From Hofstenia miamia (Eukaryota; Xenacoelomorpha; Acoela; Hofsteniidae), in the NCBI GenBank assembly GCA_900660155.1, contig CABFPE010000175.1:659798-723797 (forward strand): DNA of 64,000 nucleotides, written 5' to 3'. Position numbers and translations under genes: made by a program. A model generated the notes under the pieces. That model was not told where the DNA came from and made no database searches. It was given only the letters and a program-made list of their open reading frames with translations. Shown one piece after another: positions 8,685 to 21,500 of this stretch. Position 1 is the stretch's first letter; every line of letters begins with the position of its first letter.

Positions 8685-11600
8685 GTGAAAGCAATCACAT
8701 CGATTTAGTGTTGCTAGTTTCCCTGATATTTGAAATAAGAATAAGAATGAAATAACAATAATCATATTTTATCATCGCCTTAGTCTATCAAATAACGACG
8801 CATTTGGTTATGTTCTCTATAACTTTATCACACGATTGCAGAAAGGCGTTCCAATGAAACTGATTTCAATAACTTTTTGTGACCTGTTGACACAGTTGCC
8901 CCACAATGAAAGATCATATTGGCACTTAGACTAAGTAAAATAGTGTGACCTGATATTCAACATTTGTTATCAAAACAGTAATATTAAACAAATAGTAAAT
9001 TTCTAGAAATTCAAAAAATGTTTTGAGCCGCATGTGTTCAATATATTAGCAGGCTTTTTTCTTTCTAAAATTCCTATTCAAAAGAAGAATATGCATACTA
9101 TTATGTGTAGCGACAATTCGAATATATCTTGCATTTTTCATAGTCCTTTGAATTATGGAAAAACAGTATATGCTTAGCGTCGCCAATTTTTATACCATTT
9201 TGTATGAGTTTATGCCAAATTGTGTAGATATCAGAAGTGACAACAGGTTGCAAAACTTTGACTCATAACTATCTTCTGGTAATATTTTTGAAAGTGTTGA
9301 AAATTATAACTGAAATACAGAAATTGCAAAAGCTGCGTATTTTCTACTAATATATCAAGTCACTCTCGTTTGAAAAAGTTAATTGCAACTTTTGAACATT
9401 GCTTTTTCAACTATTTGAAAATTTAATTGCTTAGTTAATTATTTTTCTTGAAACATTGGAGACAAATTTCTGACTATTGCGGTCATATTTCTAAATTTTC
9501 GACGCCAAAGTCAATGACTTATTGATTGTCTTTGAAAAGTGATGATGTAGTTGAATATTATGATTAAATCAGGCTTCAAAAAAGCCAGCTGCATTCATAA
9601 ATTCTCATCCGAAGTGAACATATTTTGGTTGGGAAATTCACTGACTTGAATATTTATTAATTAATTAGTAAAAGCTTCAACAAAAACAATTCAAAATCAA
9701 TTACAAAACATAAAATCCATCAGTCTTAGGATTTCAAAGCTCTTAGCTTTCTTCCATCCTAACAATTATAAATGACCCGCAAACCTACCCGTTTCCCACC
9801 CTGGTATTAAGCCAATCAGAACTTATCATTACCACAGTCATGTAAAGGATTAGGCAGTAGGCTCTATGGCATTATTTTTAAACAAAATATTTTTTTGCAG
9901 GCAAATCAAGTTCAGTTCTATGATTGATTTTTAGCATAGAAATATATCATCTACATTTTTATTAGTTGGTCATAACATTTTGAACTTCAAATTTATCCTT
10001 TCTTTTAGGGTTGACAAAATATATTAATTCCATGTTGAGAATTGGTGAAGCATAATAAAAATCATGGTCAAAATTATTGATGTGGATTTATTTCCAGGAA
10101 GGGAAATTGATCAACCCTATTCGATCCGGGGGTCGTGTGGGGTTGCGGATCACTCTCAGATGGGTCTTTCTTTTCCGACGCGATGATAAACTCTGACCTT
10201 GCGGTCGCCACGTTTGAACGATAGTCACACTGTTTGTCTTCACAAAACGAAATATTTCAGGATAGTTTTTTGTTCCCATGGGCATTAGTATTTTTCATTA
10301 TCTGAACACTAGAGATGGAAATAATTTAAATATTTTATGTAAATATCGGATTTGTCATTGAAAAAAATTCTTATTTCCATGTACTTTAAGAACAGGAATA
10401 AGTCTTAACGCAAATCTTCAGCATTGCATGAGCGGGTCAAATCCTATAGATGTGCTCCGTAAAAAGCGTTCAACATTTCGTAACAGATTTCTGGTAAAAA
10501 TATGGAAAATTTTAGAAGTCAAACATTTGGATCTAAGAAATTCTTAAATATTTAAATTGTTTTTTAATAGTTGTTTTGATTTGGTTTATGTAAAAACATT
10601 TTGTGAGTATTATACAAGCAATCAATTTTTGAATGGGTCTGGTCTCGGCTCAGTGGTAAGTGGGTCATTATAAGACGGGTTGGGTGACGGGTCAGAAAAG
10701 TGACCCGTTTTTCACCATGCTTTTTATTAATGCATTATATTTGAATTATCAAAATGGTACTTCCGGACTCTATAGAAGAGGTCTACGGAACCAGTTACAT
10801 TTAATTGACAATAAAAATAATATTAAATATAAGAAAATTAATATAAACTACATTATTTTTAAGCAAAATAAATGCTTAATGTAATGTAATCAGGTGAGAA
10901 TTCTTGAAAACTGATACCGAAGGTATATTTTTGGTATCGGTGTTTGACCCTAGTCCTATCAACTACCGCAGTGTTATATCCAAGATTGGGAAAAAATTGG
11001 CAGGGGTGGACATACTATCAAATTTCGAATATTTTTCAAATTTTCAATGAACTCTCTTATCAAATATATATACATAAAATATATATATATNNNNNNNNNN
11101 NNNNNNNNNNNNNNNNNNNNNNNNNNNNNNNNNNNNNNNNNNNNNNNNNNNNNNNNNNNNNNNTATATATATATATATATATTAGGACTAGCATTTTCTT
11201 GTAAAATTATATTACCAGAAAATTAGAAAATGACATCCTTTTTCCATATAATGAAAAAAACTTCCCCACCATAATCAAAATAAAATATTTATTAATATAT
11301 ATAAATGTTCAATTTTGTAATAGACTGTATGCAACAGTTTTGATTATACAAATACAAATATTTGGGAGTGACATCATTAGCAATTTATCATAGATTTCTA
11401 GTTGTAGGCGTGAAAGCAGTTTATGCTTGTAGAGTTGGAAGTTTTATTTATCTAGTGGTTCCTAAATAAGTTATATGCTTCTTCAAATGGTTATTGAAAT
11501 ATAGGTTATGCACAGTTGAAAGCCTTTCATCAAATTATTTTTTGTAGTAAAATCACAAATTTAAGCTCTGGAATTTCATCAGGCTACTTGTAAGGGAGGA

Positions 11601-11888
11601 AAGAATTGATAATTTTCCTTGCAAATCTGTCGATTTTCTTTTTAGATTCTACAGGCATAGCAAAGTTCATACACATGCCAATGAATTTTCTGTTCTAGAT
11701 TGACATCTTTTTCAAGAAGAATATTATGTTTTACTCGTATTTAATATCACTCAAGCTACTTTATTTTCCTAAAACAAAAGATTCTAGTGGCAGAATGGTT
11801 AATTGTTCGATTTTTCGTTTTAAAACTTCCGTCCATCATAAATTAACCCCATTCTGCCAGTGCTACTTCGAAGATCAGAAACTCTTTA
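8685..11888. other. Receptor intron 1 sequence, no gene seen
   Basis: AT-rich intron sequence. It contains the inverted copy of the window's first 47 bases (10240-10286). Fragments near 10430-10710 have GGGTC/GACCC motifs that resemble decayed hAT ends. A 73-base assembly gap (11091-11163) sits inside a (TA)n tract. I found no splice-bounded coding exon. Confidence 0.5.
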
Positions 11889-12035
11889 AGGCCTGTCTTA
11901 ACTGGTAACTGCACGATGTAATCGGCTCGAATTTGTCAGGAATTTGTGGAATGTAAACTTGCTCCGTCTAATCAACACGATTGAATCGTCCCGACTAAAT
12001 CGGACACAGCAAATTATGTAGTTAAGACAAGGCCT
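11889..12035. mobile_element. 147-bp Harbinger-like miniature element
   Basis: The ends AGGCCTGTCTTAACT and AGTTAAGACAAGGCCT are inverted repeats, with one extra base in the second. TTA stands on each side (11886-11888 and 12036-12038). A 3-bp TWA duplication is the mark of PIF/Harbinger elements. There is no coding capacity. Confidence 0.7.
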
Positions 12036-12979
12036 TTACTAATTTTCGAACAATTTTTTCTAAACATCAGTAATTGCTTTTTCTTTAAATAGATAACAAG
12101 CGCTAATTCATAGAAATTGCTGTGCAAATGCTTGGACCGGAATTTTCGCGAAAACTGCACCAACAGACGGTTGCGAACTAGTGGGGTTTTAGAATGTAAA
12201 AGAAGAAAAAATATTTCTCGATCCTAGGATGCTTTCAGATTTTTAAAATCTTTTTTAGTTAGGGAGTTAATGGAGGATAAAATGATTTTGAAGAAACCCT
12301 CATAGATTTAGGAAATTCCTTTTAGAGGTAGATAGCAAAAATTGTGTCAATGTTGAGAGGTAATGCAAGTAACAGAAAATTACATAAACAACATGAACTA
12401 TTCTTACTGATATTGGATTACACAATCATAAATTTTTAGACATTGTGAAGCTGCTTTTTAATGGTGTGTGGTAATGGGTAACTTTATAGTAATTTCTGAT
12501 AAGGAATGAAGAACAATTTGCTGCGATCTGGCACGTTGTGAAAAACTTCATCCAGAAAATAGAGAGGAACAGTTTTTTTCTAGATGGGAACACCCCCCCC
12601 TAAAATGGACTAATTGAGACACTGTGCTACTGTATAGATATAAGCATGGATGGCAAAATATTTTGTTTCCATAGCGCTATATATAGCAGTGAGGTATTTT
12701 CGAAAATGCAGGATGACTGCTTAGAATAAATGTTGATCAATGTACATGTCATTTAATAATATTTTTTATTGAAATACTAGACAGTCCGTAGATATGCTTT
12801 CCCAATAATTTTCATGTTATTTAAAAACATCAAAAATAGTGCAACTGAAATTCGAATCAAGCGCTATGAAAACACTTAAAAACTGTTAATACAATTTCTG
12901 AATATAATCATTTTAATTACAATTCGATTTCTGTAAATAAATTTAGTAATTTAACTAGTAATCATTGTTGTATAGCTTC
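12036..12979. other. Receptor intron 1 sequence, nothing recognised
   Basis: AT-rich, with no coding signal and no clear repeat ends. Confidence 0.4.
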
Positions 12980-13731
12980 TAGTGATGTGCGGTATGGGCA
13001 CTAAAAGCGAAAACTCGGTTTTACCCCGCAAGAGCGGATGCGATTACATCTTTCATTCCACATTATAGGTATTTTAAATAAAATTTTCTTCCAGAAGATA
13101 AATTATACATGTAAGCAAAATGTTAAAAAATTGACATATAATGAATGCGAACTGTGTTCGAAGTGTTATTGAGAAATTTTAAATTGCAGCAGTAAAAATT
13201 TTATTCTAGGGTACAGGCGGGTACGAGTGGATGCGTGTAAGAAACTATTTTTTGGATCTTTTGTGGCATTAAGAATCTCTACCGCACATTAGTGTTCTGC
13301 GGCCATAGCCGCGGCCACGGCGTGGCTATTAGCCGGCAGTAGCCGCGTCCAACGGCCTGCTAAGGCCAAAGATTTTGTTTCAAGGCCAAAATACCGGCTA
13401 AAATTCATATATAAAAATACTAATTTTCAATTCATTTCACGTTGCTTTAGTTTTGAAGTCTAATCATAAAAGTGATGATTTTGTGTGCGTATGACTATCC
13501 CAAATATATTTTAGTTTATGTGCTGCCTAAGAAGTATAGAGTATGGATTGCAGGATTGTTTCATTGAAATTTACAGTATTGCACTTAGTAGTAGTAAAAA
13601 ACACCGACTATGGTAAAAAAATCACCGCTAACAGCCGGCTATGACTAAAGCTTTACGGCCAAAGCATGACGTCTAATGGCCGGCTACGGTCAAAATTTGT
13701 CTTGGCCGTAAAAAACTACCGCACATCTCTA
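12980..13731. mobile_element. hAT-like non-autonomous element with GC-rich inner repeat
   Basis: Left end TAGTGATGTGCGGTA and right end (complement) TAGAGATGTGCGGTA match at 14 of 15 bases. Flanking 8-mers agree at only five of eight positions, so the duplication is decayed or the limits are slightly off. The middle (13290-13740) holds GC-rich GGCC/GCCG-rich repeats and another near-copy of the terminus at 13281-13290, suggesting one element inside another. No coding sequence. Confidence 0.55.
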
Positions 13732-13751
13732 ATGGCTATGCAAATTTGAAT

Positions 13752-13756
<5 letters not shown>

Positions 13757-13808
<52 letters not shown>
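13757..13808. repeat. (AAT)n microsatellite
   Basis: About seventeen uninterrupted AAT units lie in intron 1 of the receptor gene. The bases after it, up to the exon, show nothing recognisable. Confidence 0.95.
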
Positions 13809-14215
13809 TTATTTTATGATTATGTATCTGAAAATAACATTCAGAATATATAGCTTACAAATTTAGGAATATGGATATTTCATGCATCTGTTTGGAAAAA
13901 TTTTGAGGTTTTGATATTTTTTTGCAAGAATTGTTGGAGGCATACGTGGCCTTAATCTCTCTGCAGCGAATTGCGTTCTATTAGGAAGGATGTGTCTAAG
14001 AGGGTGTGTCGAATTTGATTGAATCTTGCTGAATAATTGTTCATCTTTTTTTTATCAAATCATGTATTGATGTAAACGATTGTATGATTAAAAAATTAAT
14101 TATTCTCTTAGAAAGATAATACATGTATTATCTGTTTTAATATAAAAAATACAAGAAAATTTTGTTAGTGTTCCTAAAATTGCAGGCAGGGTATTGGACA
14201 TTCAAAACTACAAAC

Positions 14216-14718
14216 CTACATAAAAACTGCTTGCAATCATAACATTTTTCATCACACGTCTTCTTTTGTTGGCACTTTGAAAATGAATGTAGAACACAAT
14301 TTCTATAAGGTGGCAAGTTTTGATGTATCTCATCTTTGCATTGTTTATTATAAGGAGCACAACTACAAGTTGCTTCTTCATCGAAACACAAAGGTTTGGA
14401 GCAATTTACTTCTGCGCACTTCCCACAATGCATTTCATCTGTTCCAGAGGGACAATCAAAAATTCCATCACATACTTTTGCTAGTTTAATACATACTGCA
14501 GTGCTTTGAAAACAGCTGACCAAACCTTTCGTACATCTGTTTTTGGTTTCATCATCATTATTCGCACAATCATAATTGCCATCATTTATTCTATCTACTG
14601 AGATGCAGCTACTGTCGTGACAAAGAAATCCTTCTGTGCAGTTCTGACAATTGAAACCTGCATTTGATATGCATGTGTCGACATTACGCCAAAAGAAAAG
14701 AAATAAATAGAACAACAT
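14216..14718 (-). CDS. LDLRa-containing GPCR, exon 1: signal peptide, LDLRa 1-2 and Cys-rich linker
   Basis: The start ATG at 14718 opens a short hydrophobic leader (MLFYLFLFFW) that fits a signal peptide. LDLRa repeat 1 spans residues 27-62 (NDGNYDCANNDDE). Repeat 2 spans about 62-98 with the canonical CDGIFDCPSGTDEMHC. A Cys-rich linker of about 60 residues follows. CYDCKQFLC at 159-167 then opens repeat 3, which is completed in exon 2. I end the exon at the donor TGTAG/GTTTG (14216). Reading on gives a tail without cysteines and a stop at 14137. LDLRa modules fold around calcium and bind ligands or partners outside the cell. The leader and four repeats placed before a 7TM core imply an N-terminal extracellular domain. 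Confidence 0.87.
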
Positions 14719-14751
14719 TATCAGGGATCAATTAAAGAGAAAGCTTATCTG

Positions 14752-14760
14752 CTCTTTATA
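14752..14760 (-). promoter_or_regulatory. TATA box of the LDLRa-GPCR gene
   Basis: TATAAAGAG on the minus strand lies 42 nt before the ATG. If transcription starts 25-30 nt downstream, the 5' leader is only about 10-15 nt. The AbfB-like gene (24383) has its TATA at nearly the same distance. Confidence 0.55.
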
Positions 14761-17307
14761 CAGTAAAAATTTTTATATGCACAGTATAGATATTTGATTG
14801 GTTGTAAACCTTGATGTTGCGTTATCTCTTGAACATCCAATCAGATGAGAAAACGCAGACGTTATTTCCATATATTTTTAAAATTATACATTCAATTAGA
14901 GTAAAGCCCCGTTTACACTGGTTCGTCAAGCGAATTCAATAGCACATGGTCGCGTTTACATGTGTTCATCATGACGAATTCGTTTGACGATTTCAAAAAA
15001 TGCCTAATGTAAACCCCCACAAAATTGAAAGCGAAAGCACATGGAGGAGAGAAAAGGACTATATTTTCAATCTGTTTGTCTTCAACTTTTCCTCTTGACA
15101 CACAAATTTAAACGCGCTTTCGCTATTGAATTCCTCAAACTAAGCAAAATCTATTTTTTTCTTTCGTATTAATTGCAAGATTATAGAATTTTTTGTAAAA
15201 TGTATGAATTACAACTGCTTCAAATATCAGAATATTAAAAATTCTTAAATTTATTTTTTTTCTAAAATGAAAAAATTTCAACCGAATATGCAAGTGAAAA
15301 TATAAATTTTGAGTAAGTCATCAGGGGCTGATATTGTTTAAATATATTATTTTGTTGACCTTTACTTGAGCTAACCAAATACATAATGACAGATTGCTAT
15401 GGCAACCAGTATTATTATTAATGAACCATCATCTATAATATCTATATATGAAGATGAAGTCGTTTTATGGAATCATACAAACACATACTACCTAAGCCAA
15501 CAAAAACATAGACAAATTAAATTCTTTGAAAAATTAAAGAGTTATTAAAGTTATGCAAACAATTGATGTAAAGAAAATTTTTCACTATTCTTCAAACGTT
15601 TGTTTGCCTAGAAACAAGATTTTCTAAAATTAGAGAACTTCCAAAAACGTTGTACAAAATGGATAGTAAACAAGGACAACTATATAAATAGTCTTTTAAA
15701 TATTCATGTTCTTCCCTTATCTTTATATCTGGAATACTTGGATTTGTGTCTTTTTAAAAACCTTTTAACTGGTAATTAAAATTTAAATCTTTCTTCATTT
15801 TATTCATTCTATTCTCATGGTGTTCATTAAAGCACTTACTGTTCAAGAATGCTCCCATAAAGATATATCGCTTCAAAACTATTTTGTTCAGATTAGAGAT
15901 GGAATTGGATTGGAGCTCGGATCAGTTCGGATCTACATTTTGAGAAAATGTCGGATCTGATTCGGATTAAAAATTTTTTAATAATTGTGTATATTGCACA
16001 TTTTATACATTACGCACATTTTTAAATGGATGCCACTCTTAGAGTTTTAATAATCTCAATCTAAGTGACATTTTTTAGATTGAATTTCAAAAAAAAAAGC
16101 ATTTGTTTTTATAAACATGCAAATGGAGAAGGAGAAGAAACAGAGACAAGCAAGTGGAATACCTTAGTTTCTGCAAACGCCGCCAAAGTTTAATGATACT
16201 AACATAATTTGGGAGGCTCTTCAATAAAAAATTCTCATATAAGAGGCACTATAAGCAAGCTTAATTTAGTTTTCAGAAGGGTTTCGTGATTATTATAATC
16301 ACGAATGCAAAATTTTTATAGAGCCGTGCTTTTGGCATAGCAATAATAGGGTATAAAATTATTAAATTGTTCTTTTAGGTAGTTTAAAATTTGTAATCCA
16401 ATCTCAATGAAAAGTACAATTCAAAATTTATATTTTAATATTTTAATACACTCTACAACAATTTTTTTAATATCTTGCAATATATATTTTGGGTTTGTTC
16501 TGTAATTTGCCATTGTTTGTGCTATTCTTGTTTCCATCGCCTAAATTTATAGTAACATTTCAAAATGTTGATTTTTGGATTTGGAAATAATAAAATTAGT
16601 AGGGAGTTAATACAAGAAGAAAATCAACTATTTAAACTCTATTAAATATATTATGATTATAGTTGATGACAATTTTTGAAATTAGATTATTACAAAAGCT
16701 TGCAAAGAAATGAAGTATGTTGTTGAAGTTTGGCAGAGCAAATATCAATTTCCACTCGCATAATCAAGGAAAGGCCAATCAGAAACGGATTTGCTTCTTG
16801 TGGATGGACAATTACAGATGAAAGTCATTGCTAAAAAATGTATTCAGTGTTTCGGTTGTTACAAACTTATAGAATTTACTCACAGAAAATTTCAATAGAG
16901 TTTTGAAAGAGCAAAAGTATACCAATGTAAAATTTCAAAATGTAAATGTTATTTTTCAACACATATTTGTTCATACCAATAAATCCTTAATTGCTCATCT
17001 GCGGCAAGAAATTGATCAGCTCCTCCAAAAGGCTTATTTTCATGAAACACATATTTTTGAAAAATTATTTATTAGCGCATGTTATGCATTTGGGTATATA
17101 ATCATATTTTTTTAAATTCAATCTGATTTTTCAAATATTAATTAAATTCTTATGCAGCATAATATACATAAGTCTCAACAATTATTGATTGGCACTGCTA
17201 TGCCTGAGCCTTATCATTTGTATACCTTCTATGAATTTATCAACTTAATGTTTACTTGCAAAGACATCAGTAGTCAAGGGATATAAGGGGATAAATTCAT
17301 GGGAGAC
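14761..17307. other. Intergenic region with decayed transposon ends
   Basis: At 14905-15140 there is a GTTTACACTGG-type terminus and an imperfect hairpin (CAAGCGAATTCAATAGC against GCTATTGAATTCCTC), probably a miniature element lacking one end. Near 15895-15970 a TAGAGATGG start with repeated GGATC/CGGAT motifs looks like a hAT end. The rest is AT-rich with no coding signal I trust. Confidence 0.4.
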
Positions 17308-17309
17308 TA

Positions 17310-18572
17310 TAGTTGGCTGCAAAAAAAATGATACTGAACACCTATTTTTTCACGCTTTGTGGAAACGTATTGAGACGTTTTAGAAGAAAACTATTAAAAT
17401 AAAAGACAACGAGAATTTTGTGAACTTTAAAATTGTCAAACAAAAAAGTTAATTAATTAAACTGGTACTTCCTAATTATTTAAAAACACTTACCAAACAA
17501 TTTTTTTTGCTTTGCAAAGTTTCTACCTGATTTCTTCGGAATGGAAACGTTGGAACAGCTTGAAAACGCCTTTGCGACATCGCAAATTTCTCGATCAACT
17601 TATTTTCGAAAGCTGAAAAGAATTCGACAACGAGAATCTCTCAAAAGAAGAAAAGGCAGTGGACGCCCTCGAAAAATTATTGGAAAATTCATTCAGAAAA
17701 CAGTAGCAATTGCTCTCAAAAATCCCTATATTTCTGGGAAAAATTGCAAACCGACTTCAAACTGAAGCCGACATCTCTGTGCATGAAACCACAGTTCAGA
17801 GAACACTGAAAAAAAGTGGAGTTACAAAAATTGGCAGAAAAAATCGACTTCTGATTACAAAAGAACATCAAGAAAAAAGATTAAATTTCGTGAAAGATTG
17901 GAAAGACTACACTTTTGAAGATCTTTGGATAACTGATGAGTGCGTATTTCAACTAAACAGAAACAAAGTACAAATGTGGTCGTCAAAGAAATGTCCAAGA
18001 CCAACAAAAGCGGTTCCAAAGTTCGACCAAAAAAATATGGTTTAGGGAGCACTTTCCTATCGTGGGTTTTATTTGAAAATTTTAGACGNTTGCCAAATTA
18101 TAGCTGAATTTATGCCTTATGCTGATGCTTTATATGATGATGGATGGATACTCCAACAGGACGGAGCAACCCCGCACACGTCAGCAAAGACAAAAAATTG
18201 GTTTTCTGAAAATAATATCCAGTTTTTGCAATGGCCACCAAGTTCTGCTGATCTTTCTCCAATCGAAAACGTGTGGCAGATATTGAAAAATGACGTTGAG
18301 AAGAAAAATCCGAAAAATATATCCGATTTAAAAGAAAAAATCCAAGAAAGTCAACACATTTTGACATCTGAAATGAAGTCCAATTTAATGAAATCAGTTT
18401 CAGTTCGTTTGAATGAAGTTATTTCTACAGGAGGAAAACAAAGTAGACTTTGATGCTTTTTACTTATAGTCCTTTAATGTATCTTTAAAATCTTACCTTT
18501 CTTGAGTTGTTACTTTCAGTAGTTCAAAAGTAATATGCCTTTTTTCTAGTCTCATTTTTTTGCAGCCAACTA
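17310..18572 (+). mobile_element. Tc1-type transposon with decayed transposase
   Basis: Ends TAGTTGGCTGCAAAAAAA and its complement are flanked by TA (17308-17309 and 18573-18574), giving a 1263-bp element. The transposase reads in pieces. An N-terminal helix-turn-helix and Arg-rich hook (RKGSGRPRK) lie at 17541-17765. A frameshift leads to 17710-18045 with the first catalytic Asp in LWITDECVF. After a single N at 18089, 18073-18453 carries the second Asp in LQQDGATPHTS and the Glu in LSPIENVW, 34 residues apart (DD34E). All three catalytic residues remain, but the frameshift, a stop and the sequence break at the N make it inactive as written. Confidence 0.9.
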
Positions 18573-18574
18573 TA

Positions 18575-21500
18575 GGTACACTAGGACAATAAAACTAAAA
18601 ACAACAACAGCTTGTAAAAATGAAATTATTTAAATAATTTTTAGAATAATTTGCAAGTATGACGTTACTGAAAATCATATACATTTTGGGAAATTTGAAA
18701 ATCACGGATTGATTAACTTTCGAATCAATATCATCAGTGCACTGGATTTTAATGAGTTCTTTTTGTTTGAAGTATGTTATATTTTTTGTACAAATTGTTG
18801 CAAATCTTTAACTGTGGGATATATGAGATTGCCACATATGCAGTTAACATGTAGGATATGGGATATTATTACAAAATACTTGCTGGAGATACCATTAGCA
18901 TCGCGAATATTTGAAAATCCAGGATACCCTCCACTTCTTGACTAAGCATTAATATATATGATAAAATTTTAGTCTCATTTTTAATCTTAAGCAGCTCAAT
19001 AATTTTTGCCCAATTTTATTGGCTTCTTATAACTCATGAAATAAGAAAGGTATCCAAAATTTAAAAGCACTTCAAGATTGAAAGGTATCACCTCCACATC
19101 TACATAAACAGTTAGACATCTGCACATTAGTCATGGAAAGAATATTTTTCAAAGAATCAGAATTTTCAAAGAAATATAGTAAAAATAGTTTAACTTTTAA
19201 AGCACATTCACCATTAAATATGTCAATATCTCATGATCTACAAATTTTCAAATAGATTTGGAGACAATTGATTTGAAAACATGGATAAATGATTGATCCT
19301 TTTAAATCTATATCAGTCTGTTTAAATTTAAGGAAAGTTGACATTGCTCATCCATCTTTTGAAAGCAAGTAGAGCTGTTTGGGTCTTAACACTACCTCCA
19401 AGCTTGCCTTAAAGTAGGAAAATTTATTGATATTTATATGATTTTAGCAATTAAATTTAGTTTTTTGTCTTTCATTAGACTTGTCAAGGAGCCGAGCTTG
19501 AGCACAATATTGGATACATAACAAGCCTAATTTAAGCAAGCCAAATTTATAGTTCTGCTTTTTAAATTAACCATACAGATTTTCTTATTTTTTCATTCAG
19601 TATGCCTTTCTCATAATTGAATTTTAGAAAAGTTTATTAAATAATTGGAAGAGCTATGTAAAAAACATTTGAGTGCAATATTTTTAGAAAATATCGAGCT
19701 AAAACGATCCTCATGCTTTGGATGCTGCGAACCCTCAGCCCTCCTCCACTGTGCCACTAATCCATTCTAAACTATATGCATTTTTCAAACACTTAACTAA
19801 AGAATATACATCATTTATTGTACAAATTTCTAACTAAAGCACAATTGTAATATTTATTTTCTTAGTGTATGTGTATTATACTTAAAAGGTTTTAGTATTA
19901 TACAGAAGATACATTGCTCTACAAGAAAATCTAGTATTTATGAGTAAACTTTAGAATATAATTCAAATCGAAGAATTGGATTTTTAGCCTTCAATGAGTC
20001 AGTCAGATTGCTGTTTAAAATTGCAAGAATAAATTCTTTGTAAATATGAAATTGTGGAAGAAATCTAATTGAAATAACCTTTAATGAGAAAAGAGTCATG
20101 CAGGCGCAAAAATATTAAATAACATCTAACTATATTATATTCAACCCCGTAACGAATACATTTCCTTTTGATTAACAAATTATAATTAAGTTGTTAAAGT
20201 GTAATTATTGCGGAAATCTTTTTTTGATGTTGTTGAAAATCGGAAAAGTAGATGGATTCGAATAACCAATTATTCTTATAAAGGATTTGTGATATTTATG
20301 CTACTGCCACAAACTCCTTCAAACAAAATCTTCATGACAGATTTTCACTAATAGATTAATATATTTAGAAAATGTGTAGTTTATCAATATTTTTGGTCGA
20401 ACTTCACTCTATTTGCAGAATACCTGACTTTAATCAAATTTGCTAAATCGTTCCAAATATTTGAGGCTGCTCAATGGAAAATTAGCATAGGAAATACACT
20501 TGCTGATAAGTCTATATGATCGTGGATTTACTTTTGAGTAATTATCAAGTAAGACATTGATTCGCGGGAATATTTATACTTAATAAAAATTGAAGCTGCA
20601 TGGCCGATAAAAAGATAATGACCTAGGGTTGAAGTGCGACCCAATGTTTTTGTTAATATCGAAAAACAGTGTATTTTCAATAATCTCCACACTTATTTTT
20701 AGTTTTTTTTGCAGCTTGTATAAATCCAACCATTCCGGATTCCAAATTTATATTGATTTTATTGATTATTCATAAACTTTCTATTACTCTAGTGTTCGAT
20801 TCTAGTTTTTGCTAACATGCTGATTGTTGGACTAAAAGCTGCAGGTCAAGGGAAAACATGTGGTTGCGGACCCAACTTGTCCAAGCAATTACATCCCGCT
20901 TCCACTCTTGGGCTTCTTGGCATAAAAAAATTCATTTAAATAACAGTATTTCTTTTGGAATTTAATTTTAATTGATAAGTACAATTGCAATCTTTAGCAA
21001 TTATTTGCAAATTTCACTCAGCTTTCGCCTGAGCTATGGCATAAAGATGTGAATGAATCTGGCCGGGTCAAAATAAATCAATTGTGGCCTAATGTGCAGG
21101 CAACAATTTCTAGATGATCTTGCAACACACGTATATTTGAAATGTACATATTACATATATCATTTTCTTTGGCGGCTTTTCTAAATATACTCTTCCCGGC
21201 TCTGAATTATATATTGATTTTGTTGTATTTCAATAAATTTTCAAACATTCTTTTTGGTAACATGCTGATTATTGGACTAAAATTTCCGGGCCGGGATGGG
21301 GCAAGAAAATGGAACGGTTCCATCCTACAATAGCATTTCTTAATTTGATTATTCTTGAAAAGACCCAATCCATCAATGCGAAATTGGAGCTTAATATTTT
21401 GCAAATCGCTGTCTGCAAATTTCAAGGTTCACATTTCTAAAATAGTACTACAGAAACGATAAGTACTATAGGAAAAACCTAACTGTAAAAAACAAAATGT

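Noticed and set aside
10088..10285. 65-codon minus-strand frame beginning MPMGTKNYPEIF
   Set aside because: It overlaps a dispersed repeat shared with the window start, where the reading frame is not conserved.
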